In this document: positions 51,131 through 60,213 of the stretch, piece by piece
How positions within the stretch are numbered: position 1 is the stretch's first letter
Layout: every line of letters starts with the position of its first letter
Source: Hydrogenovibrio marinus
GTDB lineage: Bacteria; Pseudomonadota; Gammaproteobacteria; Thiomicrospirales; Thiomicrospiraceae
Length of the DNA stretch: 64,000 bases
NCBI RefSeq assembly: GCF_013340845.1
Contig: NZ_AP020335.1
Location: 1,426,001-1,490,000 of the forward strand
Reading direction: 5' to 3'
Translations under genes and position numbers: made by a program
Notes under the pieces: model-generated
The model's database searches: none
What the model saw: only the letters and a program-made list of their open reading frames with translations
What the model was told of the DNA's origin: nothing

Positions 51131-53791
51131 TTAAGCGTGTGTTGGGAAAACCTTGTCTGCATCCAAGCCATATTTCTTAATGGCGTCTGCAACGATTTCA
51201 GGTTTGATACTGCCTGCGTCGGCAAGTGCTTTTAGAGCTTCTACCACAACGTAGTGGCGGTCTACCTCAAAGAACTTACGCAGTTGTTCACGCGTGTCAG
51301 AACGTCCGAAGCCATCTGTACCAAGGACATAGTAGTCACCTGGAACATATTGGCGGATACGCTCTGGATAGTCACGAATGTAGTCGGTAGCGACTACAAA
51401 AGGACCTTTAGCATCCTTAAGCACTTCTGTGACATAAGGAACTTTAGGTTTGTCGGTTGGGTGCAAAGTATTCCAACGAGTCGTTTCGATACCGTCACGA
51501 CGTAGTAGATTGAAGCTTGGTACACCCCAGATGTCTGCTGCTACTTTCCAGTCTGCTTCTAGCATCTCTGCTGCTGCGATGACTTCACGGAAAATCGTAC
51601 CAGACCCCATTAGTTGAACTTTCAACTTATGTTTGGCTGTTGATTTCTTGAATGGGTAAATCCCTTTCAAGATACCTTCTTCTGCACCCTCTGGCATCGC
51701 CGGATGGATGTAGTTTTCGTTCATACCGGTAATGTAGTAGTAAACGTCTTCTTTGTTGTGCATCATGCGACGGATACCGTCACGGATGATGACCGCCATT
51801 TCATAAGCGAAAGTCGGATCGTAAGTCAAACAGTTCGGTACGTGGTCGAATTGGATCAAGTTATGACCGTCTTGGTGCTGTAGGCCTTCCCCTTCAAGGG
51901 TTGTACGACCAGCAGTACCACCGATCAAGAAACCTCTTGCACGAGAGTCACCTGCCGCCCAAGCCAAGTCACCAATACGTTGGAAACCGAACATTGAGTA
52001 GTAGATGTAGAAAGGAATCATGCTCACGCCGTAGTTGGCATAAGCAGTTGCCGCAGCAACCCAGTTCGCCATGGAACCCGCTTCGTTAATACCTTCTTCG
52101 AATACTTGACCGTTAGCAGACTCTTTGTACCACATCAATTGGTCTGAATCCATTGGCTGATAAAGCTGACCAGCAGGATCGTAGATACCAACTTGACGGA
52201 ACAACCCTTCCATACCGAAAGTACGTGCTTCATCAGGAATGATCGGTACAACACGAGGCCCTAATGTCTTATCACGCAACAGGATAGAGATGATACGAAC
52301 GAATGCCATGGTAGTAGACATTTCACGATCACCCGTACCGTCGGTCAACATTTTGAATGCATCCATATCTGGAACCGGTAAAGGCTCTGCGTCGTCATGA
52401 CGTGCTGGCAGGCTTCCACCTAGTGCTTCACGACGCTCTTTCATATAGCGCATGATGTCTGAGTTTTCTTCTGGACGGTAGAAAGGAATGTCTTTATCTA
52501 ATGCTTCGTTAGAAATCGGTACAGAGAAACGGTCACGGAAGTATTTCAAACCGTCGATATCCAGTTTCTTCTGTTGGTGAGCCGTGTTTGCCGCTTCACC
52601 GTATTGCCCCATACCGTAACCTTTGATGGTTTTGGCTAGGATAACAGTTGGCTGACCTTTAGCTTCTGACGCACGCTTATAAGCGTTGTAAATCTTACGA
52701 GGTGAGTGACCACCGCGGCTTAGTTTGAAGATTTCATCATCAGTCATGTCTTCAACCAAAGCACGTGTCTCTGGGTATTTACCGAAGAAGTGTTCACGAA
52801 CGAAAGCACCGTCTTTTGCTTTGTAGGCTTGGTACTCACCGTCAACAACTTCACCCATACGCTCGATTAGCTTACCACTGGTGTCTTTTTGTAATAGACG
52901 ATCCCAACCTGAACCCCAGATGACTTTGATAACGCTCCAACCAGCACCACGGAAGACACCTTCTAGTTCTTGGATGATTTTGTCATTACCACGAACAGGG
53001 CCGTCTAGACGTTGTAGGTTACAGTTGATAACGAAAATTAGGTTATCCAATTTCTCACGCTTAGCCAACTGAATCGCACCACGTGATTCTGGTTCGTCCA
53101 TCTCACCATCACCTAGGTAAGCCCAGACTTTACGACCTTCAGTTTTAGCCAAACCGCGTGCATGCATGTATTTCATGAAACGTGCTTGGTAGATAGCCAT
53201 CAAAGGCCCTAGACCCATCGATACGGTTGGGAACTGCCAGAAGTCAGACATCAACCATGGATGAGGATAAGAAGAAAGACCGTTACCATCTACTTCTTGA
53301 CGGAATTTGTGCAATTGGTCTTCGTTTAGGCGGCCTTCCATAAAGGCACGTGAATACATTCCTGGTGCGGTATGACCTTGGAAAAAGACCATGTCTGCAC
53401 CCAACTCATGCTTTGGACCTTTGAAGAAGTGGTTCATTCCCACTTCATAAAGCGTACAACTTGAGGCATAGGAAGCGATATGTCCACCCACACTGGTATA
53501 TTTGTTTGCTCTTGCCACCATCGCCATCGCATTCCAACGCAAAAGCGCTCTCATGCGTTTTTCAAGACTTAAGTCACCTGGATAGTTTTCTTGCTCTTCA
53601 GGGGCGATAGTATTGATATATGGGGTGTTTGCAGAATAAGGAATATCAATTCCGTGGACGCGTGCTTTTTCAATCAAGCTCGCGATAAGGTGTTGAGCCT
53701 TTTCAGAACCTTCAAACTCAACAACTGCTTCTAATGCATCGATCCACTCTTGTGTTTCTTGTGGATCTTGGTCGATGAACATCTCGCTCAT
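51131..53791 (-). CDS. aceE: Pyruvate dehydrogenase E1 component (homodimeric type)
   Basis: 886 residues, the standard length of the single-chain E1. It oxidatively decarboxylates pyruvate with thiamine diphosphate. Visible are DPQETQEWIDALEAVVEFEG at the N-terminus, the ThDP motif AYLGDGEMDEPESRGAIQLA continuing to FVINCNLQRLDGPVRG, and C-terminal EGLQHQDGHNL. First gene of the operon; its 330-bp leader region holds two hairpins. Confidence 0.97.
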   Translation of the reverse strand: MSEMFIDQDPQETQEWIDALEAVVEFEGSEKAQHLIASLIEKARVHGIDIPYSANTPYINTIAPEEQENYPGDLSLEKRMRALLRWNAMAMVARANKYTSVGGHIASYASSCTLYEVGMNHFFKGPKHELGADMVFFQGHTAPGMYSRAFMEGRLNEDQLHKFRQEVDGNGLSSYPHPWLMSDFWQFPTVSMGLGPLMAIYQARFMKYMHARGLAKTEGRKVWAYLGDGEMDEPESRGAIQLAKREKLDNLIFVINCNLQRLDGPVRGNDKIIQELEGVFRGAGWSVIKVIWGSGWDRLLQKDTSGKLIERMGEVVDGEYQAYKAKDGAFVREHFFGKYPETRALVEDMTDDEIFKLSRGGHSPRKIYNAYKRASEAKGQPTVILAKTIKGYGMGQYGEAANTAHQQKKLDIDGLKYFRDRFSVPISNEALDKDIPFYRPEENSDIMRYMKERREALGGSLPARHDDAEPLPVPDMDAFKMLTDGTGDREMSTTMAFVRIISILLRDKTLGPRVVPIIPDEARTFGMEGLFRQVGIYDPAGQLYQPMDSDQLMWYKESANGQVFEEGINEAGSMANWVAAATAYANYGVSMIPFYIYYSMFGFQRIGDLAWAAGDSRARGFLIGGTAGRTTLEGEGLQHQDGHNLIQFDHVPNCLTYDPTFAYEMAVIIRDGIRRMMHNKEDVYYYITGMNENYIHPAMPEGAEEGILKGIYPFKKSTAKHKLKVQLMGSGTIFREVIAAAEMLEADWKVAADIWGVPSFNLLRRDGIETTRWNTLHPTDKPKVPYVTEVLKDAKGPFVVATDYIRDYPERIRQYVPGDYYVLGTDGFGRSDTREQLRKFFEVDRHYVVVEALKALADAGSIKPEIVADAIKKYGLDADKVFPTHA

Positions 53792-54122
53792 ATTTTATTA
53801 ACCTCATTGGTTGGTATTGGTTTACCAGCTCACCATCCAACAGGGTAAGTCGGATGGTCACTCGGCCTGTGTAGTTCATACACAGAACCGTCCAAAAAAA
53901 CACCTTATTTTTCTGCTACTTAGTACTCATAAGGCGTCGGAATTTCTGATAAAAGGACACAGAAATCCCTATCTAATTATTAAAACAGTTGGCAATAATA
54001 ACACTTTTTACATGGGGGCGCTATTGATGAAAGCCCCATAGAGTAGTTGCTGCGGTGATACAGGGAAAAGTTTTTAATAAAGAGAATGGGTTAGCGATGT
54101 TAAAAGAATCTTGGGAAAAAGA
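53792..54122. other. aceE leader/promoter region with two hairpins
   Basis: 331 bp without a credible ORF. Hairpins on the leftward leader RNA are ACCATCC/GGATGGT (53832-53838 with 53852-53858) and CTGTGTA-GTTCA-TACACAG (53867-53885). TTGGTTTACCA (53818-53828) is a PdhR-like dyad with a 1-bp shorter spacer than the E. coli consensus. The promoter is expected further right, in the AT-rich part. Confidence 0.5.
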
Positions 54123-54635
54123 TTAACTATCTGATTCCACAGGATTCTTTTCGTTCAGCCAGAACTTTTGCAGGTGCTCTTCAAGTTCAGTTAAGGCTTG
54201 ATGATAAACACCTTGTTTGAAATCGACCACGTTTTGCACTGGAAGCCAATATTCGACCCACTGCCACCCCTCGAATTCAGGTGTTTCATGACAATCTAGG
54301 TTAATCTTCGCTTCATCACCGACCATACCGAGCAAAAACCAGATTTGTTTTTGTCCGATACAAACAGGGTGACTGTAGTGACGAATGAGATGCTTGGGAA
54401 GATCATAAGAAATCCAATCTTTAGTTCGCCCCAATATACGTACATCGGAAGGGTCAAGACCGACCTCTTCTTTCAGCTCACGAAAAACAGCTTGTTGCGG
54501 CGTTTCGTGCACTCGAACACCACCCTGAGGAAATTGCCACGCATCCTGATTGACACGTTTTCCCCAGAATAGCTTACCTTCCTTGTTTACGATAATGATG
54601 CCGACATTCTGTCGATAACCATCTGCATCAATCAC
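54123..54635 (-). CDS. rppH: RNA pyrophosphohydrolase
   Basis: A 170-residue Nudix hydrolase that removes pyrophosphate from the 5' end of triphosphorylated mRNA and starts RNA decay. The start is MIDADGYRQNVGIIIVNKEG and the Nudix box is GGVRVHETPQQAVFRELKEEVGL, intact. The typical WQFPQGG precedes it. Single leftward gene. Confidence 0.95.
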   Translation of the reverse strand: MIDADGYRQNVGIIIVNKEGKLFWGKRVNQDAWQFPQGGVRVHETPQQAVFRELKEEVGLDPSDVRILGRTKDWISYDLPKHLIRHYSHPVCIGQKQIWFLLGMVGDEAKINLDCHETPEFEGWQWVEYWLPVQNVVDFKQGVYHQALTELEEHLQKFWLNEKNPVESDS

Positions 54636-54853
54636 TTTTAACCTTAAAAAAACTTAAATTTAATACTGATATTATGGCAGTAAAAGGCGGCAAGTTACAA
54701 ATTTTTGCATTAAATATGCGTAAGGTTCCCCAAGCCATACTCCACCTTTGTTTTGGTATTCGCTGAATTCTCTATTGAGAACCTGCAATAACCCTGTGTT
54801 TTCGTTACAATAGGCGGCTATTTTAACAACTAACTGTAAGATGACTTTCCGCT

Positions 54854-55507
54854 ATGGCTCTAGCAATTTTCGATTTGGACAATACCCTGATTAGTGGTGA
54901 CAGTGATTACCTTTGGGGCAAGTTTTTGATTAAGCAAGGTTTGGTTGATGCCGAAAACTTTGAACAACAAAACGAGCAATTTTATGAAGACTATAAAAAA
55001 GGCTCTTTGGATATCATGGCGTATCAACGTTTTTCACTTGCACCGATTGCTAACCGCCCCATGGAAGAGTTGGATGCATGGCATAGACAGTTTATGGAAG
55101 ACTTTATCCAGCCAATTTATCTGGAAAAGGCACAAGCTTTGGTGAACAGCCACCGTGACAAAGGCGATACCCTACTGGTGATTACCGCCACCAATAGCTT
55201 TGTCACACGCCCTATCGCCAAGCTTTACGGTATCGAGAACCTTTTGGGCACCGACCCTGAAGTCAAAGACGGCGTATTCACGGGTGAAGTGGATGGTATT
55301 CCGACTTTCCAACATGGTAAGGTCGAGCGCCTAAATATGTGGCTAAAAGAAACCGGTGAGAATTTAGAAAACAGCCATTTCTATTCAGACTCTCACAATG
55401 ACATTCCATTATTGGAAGAGGTGTCCTTTCCAATTGTTGTGGATGCCGACGAGCAACTACTGGCACACGCACAGAAGAAAGATTGGCCGATTATCAGTTT
55501 GCGTTAA
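54854..55507 (+). CDS. HAD-IB family phosphatase (SerB/CicA-like)
   Basis: 217 residues. Motif I is LAIFDLDNTLISGDSDYLWG, motif II is LLVITATNSF, motif III/IV is FYSDSHNDIPLL. The N-terminal DLDNTL and the class IB cap match the TIGR01490 group, which includes phosphoserine and histidinol-phosphate phosphatase-like enzymes. Substrate not established. Confidence 0.9.
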   Translation: MALAIFDLDNTLISGDSDYLWGKFLIKQGLVDAENFEQQNEQFYEDYKKGSLDIMAYQRFSLAPIANRPMEELDAWHRQFMEDFIQPIYLEKAQALVNSHRDKGDTLLVITATNSFVTRPIAKLYGIENLLGTDPEVKDGVFTGEVDGIPTFQHGKVERLNMWLKETGENLENSHFYSDSHNDIPLLEEVSFPIVVDADEQLLAHAQKKDWPIISLR

Positions 55508-55546
55508 GCCACAACGCAAGCTGAGCCAAAGATACCCTACCCCCTA

Positions 55547-55565
55547 CCCCAACCTGGCAGATTTT
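55547..55565 (+). repeat. Dispersed 19-bp repeat
   Basis: CCCCAACCTGGCAGATTTT (one change from the consensus) between convergent genes, 40 bp before the terminator. Confidence 0.9.
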
Positions 55566-55605
55566 CACTAATGTTGAATTGAATATTGGGTTAAACGCTA
55601 GGCAT

Positions 55606-55635
55606 AAAAAAACCGGAATATATTCCGGTTTTTTT
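55606..55635. terminator. Perfect bidirectional terminator between the HAD gene and ffh
   Basis: AAAAAAACCGGAATA pairs exactly with TATTCCGGTTTTTTT, a 15-bp arm palindrome with A/T runs at both ends, between convergent genes. Confidence 0.92.
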
Positions 55636-55652
55636 TGTATCTACAACAAGAC

Positions 55653-57032
55653 TTATCGCATACCTGGCGGCAACATGCCTCCGCCCATGCCAGGCATCTT
55701 GCCTGCCATGCCGCGCATCATGTTTTTCATGCCGCCTTTGGAGACTTTTTTCATCATCTTCTGCATTTGAGTAAACTGTTTCATCAACTTGTTAATGTCT
55801 TGCACAGTCGTCCCAGAACCTGCGGCAATACGCTTTTTACGTGACCCTTTGATAATCAATGGGTGCGCTCTTTCCTGAGGTGTCATAGAGTAGATAATCG
55901 CTTCGAGGCGTTTGAAATCTTTTTCCATGGCACCTTGGTTGATTTGATCTTTCATCTGCGCCATTCCAGGCAGTTTACCCATCAAACCACCAAGACCGCC
56001 CATATTGTTGATCTGTTGCAGTTGCTGCAAGAAGTCTTCCAAATCGAATTGACCGGTTTTTTGAACCTTTTTGGCAAACTTCTCGGCTTTTTCTTTATCA
56101 ATCTTAGTTTCGACTTCTTCAATCAAACTCAGGACGTCACCCATTCCAAGGATTCGTCCAGCCATACGGTCAGGATGGAAAGGCTCCAATGCATCGGTTT
56201 TCTCACCCATCCCAACGAACTTGATTGGCTTACCGGTAATCTCACGAATCGACAATGCCGCACCACCACGCGCATCACCGTCTGCCTTGGTCAATACAAC
56301 CCCTGTCAGCGGCAAAGCGTCGTTAAAGGCTTTAGCGGTATTAGCAGCATCTTGCCCCGTCATGGAATCGACAACAAATAAGGTTTCAACCGGTTTGATG
56401 GCTTTATGCAGGCGCTGGATTTCCGCCATCATCTCTTCATCGACATGCAAGCGACCCGCGGTATCCAGAATCAATACATCAGCAAATTTTCTACGTGCTT
56501 CGGCATGGGCGTTCTTTGCAATCTCAACCGGGTCTTGATCCGCTGTCGATGGGAAGAACATCGCACCTACTTGCTCGGCAACCGTTTCCAACTGTTTGAT
56601 CGCCGCAGGGCGATAAACGTCGGCAGACACCACCATGACTTTTTTCTTCTCGCGCTCTTGCAACCATTTGGCAAGTTTTGCGACGGTGGTGGTTTTACCT
56701 GCACCTTGCAAACCCGCCATCATAATGACGGCTGGCGGTTCAACATTAAAGCTTAAAGGTTCAGCTTCGCCACCCATGACCTCAGTCAATTGGTCGCGAA
56801 CGATCTTGATGAATGCTTGCCCGGGATTCAGGCTTTTGCTGACTTCTTGACCTATGGCTCGAGCTTGCACTTGGTCAATAAAAGATTTCACTACCGGTAA
56901 AGCGACATCAGCTTCCAACAGTGCTTTTCGTACATCACGAATGGCGTCTTTGATGTTGGCTTCCGTTAGCTTCCCTTGACCGGTGATGTTCTTAAACGTC
57001 TGGGCTAAGCGGTCTGATAGATTGTCAAACAT
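55653..57032 (-). CDS. ffh: Signal recognition particle protein Ffh (SRP54)
   Basis: 459-residue GTPase that targets membrane proteins with 4.5S RNA and FtsY. NG domain: GLQGAGKTTTVAKLAKWLQE (P-loop), VSADVYRPAAIKQLE, LILDTAGRLHVDEEM and VLTKADGDARGGAALS. Methionine-rich M domain from about 325, ending MPGMGGGMLPPGMR. Divergent from the ypjD-like gene, as in many gammaproteobacteria. Confidence 0.97.
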   Translation of the reverse strand: MFDNLSDRLAQTFKNITGQGKLTEANIKDAIRDVRKALLEADVALPVVKSFIDQVQARAIGQEVSKSLNPGQAFIKIVRDQLTEVMGGEAEPLSFNVEPPAVIMMAGLQGAGKTTTVAKLAKWLQEREKKKVMVVSADVYRPAAIKQLETVAEQVGAMFFPSTADQDPVEIAKNAHAEARRKFADVLILDTAGRLHVDEEMMAEIQRLHKAIKPVETLFVVDSMTGQDAANTAKAFNDALPLTGVVLTKADGDARGGAALSIREITGKPIKFVGMGEKTDALEPFHPDRMAGRILGMGDVLSLIEEVETKIDKEKAEKFAKKVQKTGQFDLEDFLQQLQQINNMGGLGGLMGKLPGMAQMKDQINQGAMEKDFKRLEAIIYSMTPQERAHPLIIKGSRKKRIAAGSGTTVQDINKLMKQFTQMQKMMKKVSKGGMKNMMRGMAGKMPGMGGGMLPPGMR

Positions 57033-57198
57033 ACTGTCTTCCGAATAATTAGGTTGATCTCAAAATACATGGCGATGACGCATTTTTTTGTCAATTCATT
57101 TTAATTTTCGCTATTATACGGGTTTACGACTTAAATATCTAAGAAGACAGCGACAGCCTGTCAAAGAAGAAAGAGAAAAGGGATCAAGGACTCATTGC

Positions 57199-57996
57199 AT
57201 GTATACCGCTACGATTTTGTTAGCCACACTTTCCAGTCTGCTATATTTCTACACCACTTACATGCTTTGGAGACGTTTTGACACTGATACCGCGGTCGCC
57301 CAATGGCCACGTTCAAAATTCTTGACCTTAATTGTCTTTGCTGCTGTTTTCCAGTTCTTGTCGTTTGCGGGCAGCCTGTATTCCAACGGTATGATTCTGT
57401 TCAGCTTCGGCACCTCTCTTTCATTGATCAGCTGGCTGGCGGTTCTCTCGCTATTGGCAACCAACCTGAACAACACTACTGAGAACTTGGGGATTTTCAT
57501 CTTCCCGATTGCAGGCATTACCAGTCTCATGCCTTTTATGTCTTCAGAAGTCCACCCTCTACCTACCGAGTTGGGAAGCCATGTTTTGATTTCCGTCAGT
57601 GCATACAGCATCATGGGGCTTGCTACCGCTCAGGCAATCCTTTACTCAGCGCAGGAAAAACGTTTCCGCAAAAAAGAATTAAGCACTCTTTTCAGAAACC
57701 TACCACCACTACAAGTGATGGAAAAGATTCTGGTTCAATTGGTGATGATCGGTTTTGTACTTTTGAGCTTCTCACTATTGAGCGGCGCTTTCTTTATGGA
57801 AGATATGTTCGCGCAACATCTCATCCATAAAACCTTTTTCGCAATCCTTGCCTGGCTGACTTATGGCGTGTTCTTGATTGGACATTTCCGCTTCGGCTGG
57901 CGAGGTCAAAAAGCAGCCTACTATACAATCTGGGCTTATTTTCTGTTGATTCTGAGTTACATCGGAACTGAAGTTGTCTTGCTTAATTTAAACTAA
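57199..57996 (+). CDS. ypjD: YpjD/CcsA-family cytochrome c assembly membrane protein
   Basis: A 265-residue membrane protein with about eight helices, starting MYTATILLATLSSLLYFYTT. The late region LIHKTFFAILAWLTYGVFLI and SGAFFMEDMFAQHLIHKTFF matches the CcsA/HemX-like heme-handling family. Adjacent to ffh and corC as in E. coli ypjD/yfjD. The role (heme export or cytochrome c assembly) is assumed from the family. The start at 57199 is chosen because the upstream extension to 57088 is basic and has no ribosome site. Confidence 0.87.
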   Translation: MYTATILLATLSSLLYFYTTYMLWRRFDTDTAVAQWPRSKFLTLIVFAAVFQFLSFAGSLYSNGMILFSFGTSLSLISWLAVLSLLATNLNNTTENLGIFIFPIAGITSLMPFMSSEVHPLPTELGSHVLISVSAYSIMGLATAQAILYSAQEKRFRKKELSTLFRNLPPLQVMEKILVQLVMIGFVLLSFSLLSGAFFMEDMFAQHLIHKTFFAILAWLTYGVFLIGHFRFGWRGQKAAYYTIWAYFLLILSYIGTEVVLLNLN

Positions 57997-58114
57997 GTAT
58001 TTGATTATCACAGAATAAAATCCATTTAATTCCCCAAACTTTTTGAAAAGTTCTTGATGCGGTGAGTTGGTAGCCGATATAATTCCAGTTCGACTAACTC
58101 CGTTATTATGAAAA

Positions 58115-59383
58115 TTGAACAGTCTCCCCTTATCCGTACTCTTTAGCATCTTATTGCTTCTGATTATTCTATCCGCACTATTTTCCAGCTCTGAAACCAG
58201 TATGATGGCGATTAACCGCTATCGCCTGAAACACAAAGTTAAAGAAGGCCACAAAGGCGCAATCAAAGTTGACCGACTATTGGAAAAACCTGATCGCTTG
58301 CTTGGCGTTATCTTGCTTGGAAATAATTTCGTTAATATTTTTGCGTCATCCATCGCGACCATTATCTTCATGCAATTACTGGGTGAAGCTGGTATCGCAC
58401 TAGCTGCAGGTATCTTGACACTGGTTATCTTGGTTTTTTCTGAAGTGGCGCCAAAAACACTTGCTGCACTTTATCCTGAAAAAATCGCTTACCCGGCTGC
58501 CTACCTTCTTGAGCCGCTGCTCAAGGTGCTTTCACCATTAGTCTGGATGGTCAACTTTCTGGCAAACGGTTTTCTGCGACTGTTTGGTGTAAAAGTCAAA
58601 GAAGATGCAACCGATCAACATGCATTGAGCCAGGAAGAACTTCAAACACTCATCAACGAAGCGACGGGAAAGCTACCGGTTGAATACCGTAATATGCTGA
58701 ACGGCATCATGCAGCTTGAAAACATCACCGTTGAAGACGTTATGATTCCAAAACAGGATATCTACGGTATTGATGTCAATGAATCCATCGAAGACATCAC
58801 CAAGCGTATTGTCAAATCACCCTACACGCGCATTCCTGTATACCGTGACAATATCGATGAAGAGTTGATTGGTGTCGTCAATATCAAAAAACTGCTGCCG
58901 ATTATCGCCAAAAATGACATTACCCTAAAGGATTTGGTGAAAACCGCTCGTCCTGGTTACTTCATTCCTGAAACAACGACGCTTAACATACAGTTAGCAA
59001 ACTTCAATGAGAACAAACGCCAGATGGCTCTGATTGTTGACGAGTATGGCAATTTACAAGGCTTGTTGACCATGGAAGACTTACTGGAAGAAATCGTCGG
59101 TAAACTCAGTACAGACAAACGCACCAAAAGTGAATTGAATGCCGAAGTTAATGATGATGGCTCTATCACATTCGACGCCTCGGAGTTTATTCGTGACATC
59201 AACAAAGCCTACCACTTCGAGCTGCCGACTGGCGGTCCAAAAACACTTAATGGCCTGATTCAAGAAGAGCTTGAAACACTGCCTGGCGTGGGCACTTGTC
59301 TAAAAATCGATAGCTACTGCCTGGAAGTGGTGGAGACCTCGAAACACACGATTGAAAAAGTCAAAATACATTTACTGGATTAA
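58115..59383 (+). CDS. HlyC/CorC family transporter (DUF21-CBS), TTG start
   Basis: 422 residues: DUF21 membrane domain (three to four helices in about 1-140), two CBS domains (about 205-325) and a CorC_HlyC C-terminal domain. Relatives (YfjD, CorC, CNNM) are linked to Mg2+/Co2+ efflux. The start is a TTG at 58115; the only upstream in-frame codon before a stop is AAA, and the ATG at 58108 is out of frame. Followed after 2 bp by the IMPase gene. Confidence 0.9.
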   Translation: MNSLPLSVLFSILLLLIILSALFSSSETSMMAINRYRLKHKVKEGHKGAIKVDRLLEKPDRLLGVILLGNNFVNIFASSIATIIFMQLLGEAGIALAAGILTLVILVFSEVAPKTLAALYPEKIAYPAAYLLEPLLKVLSPLVWMVNFLANGFLRLFGVKVKEDATDQHALSQEELQTLINEATGKLPVEYRNMLNGIMQLENITVEDVMIPKQDIYGIDVNESIEDITKRIVKSPYTRIPVYRDNIDEELIGVVNIKKLLPIIAKNDITLKDLVKTARPGYFIPETTTLNIQLANFNENKRQMALIVDEYGNLQGLLTMEDLLEEIVGKLSTDKRTKSELNAEVNDDGSITFDASEFIRDINKAYHFELPTGGPKTLNGLIQEELETLPGVGTCLKIDSYCLEVVETSKHTIEKVKIHLLD

Positions 59384-59385
59384 AC

Positions 59386-60195
59386 ATGTCTAACTACCCC
59401 TTTTCTGATGCTTCCCAGTGGGAAAAGCTTAAAACCGGCATTATTGATTTAGCCAAACAAGAAATCCTACCTCGCTTTGAAAAGATCAGCGCTGAAGTCA
59501 AAAAAGACGGTTCTCTACTCACAGAAGCCGACCTTGAAATGCAGAAAAAAACCAAAAGTTTTCTGCATGACAACTGGCCTGTATTTTCTTTTTTAGGGGA
59601 AGAGTCAACGCGTGAAGAACAGGTAAAAGCACTTCAATCTGATATTGGGTGCTGGATTCTCGATCCAGTGGATGGTACCAGCAACTTTGCAAGTGGCATT
59701 CCAGTATTCACCGTTTCCCTTGCGTTAGTTGTGCAAGGGAAAACTGTCATGGGCTTGGTGTATGACCCAAGCCGAGATGAAATGTTTGCCGCTAGATTGG
59801 GCATGGGTTCGGAGCTTAATGGCAAACGTTTTAGTGCAGATACGCCAAAAGAGAAAATGAAGCAATGCATTGGTTTGATTGACTTCAAACGCTTACCTGC
59901 CGAACTCTCCATCAAGATCATTCAAGATAACCCCTATGCTTCACAACGTAGCATCGGTTCGGTTGCATTAGACTGGTGCTGGGTTGCTTACGGTCGCGGA
60001 CAGCTTTATTGCCATGGTGCGCAAAACATTTGGGATTACGCGGCGGGCTACTTAATTCTGAATGAAGCGGGTGGAAAAAGCAGTACGTTGACAGGCGAAG
60101 ATGTTTTCGTAACAGAAGTGGTGAAGCGCTCCGCTGTTGCTGCAACTACACCTGCACTCTTTAGCGAATGGCAAACGTACTTACTTGAAAATTAG
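59386..60195 (+). CDS. Inositol-monophosphatase family phosphatase
   Basis: 269 residues. Mg2+-binding motifs: FLGEESTREEQ (Glu), WILDPVDGTSNFASGIPVFT (the DPxDGT motif) and QNIWDYAAGYLILNEAGG (Asp). Related enzymes dephosphorylate inositol-1-phosphate, fructose-1,6-bisphosphate, PAP or histidinol phosphate; SuhB also acts in transcription. Exact substrate unknown. It begins 2 bp after the CorC-type gene stop, so they share a message. Confidence 0.9.
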   Translation: MSNYPFSDASQWEKLKTGIIDLAKQEILPRFEKISAEVKKDGSLLTEADLEMQKKTKSFLHDNWPVFSFLGEESTREEQVKALQSDIGCWILDPVDGTSNFASGIPVFTVSLALVVQGKTVMGLVYDPSRDEMFAARLGMGSELNGKRFSADTPKEKMKQCIGLIDFKRLPAELSIKIIQDNPYASQRSIGSVALDWCWVAYGRGQLYCHGAQNIWDYAAGYLILNEAGGKSSTLTGEDVFVTEVVKRSAVAATTPALFSEWQTYLLEN

Positions 60196-60213
60196 GGCGT
60201 CCAACTAGCTACA

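Noticed and set aside
57088-57198. N-terminal extension of the YpjD-like protein
   Set aside because: The added residues are basic and non-conserved in character and lack a ribosome site; the ATG at 57199 gives the normal hydrophobic start.
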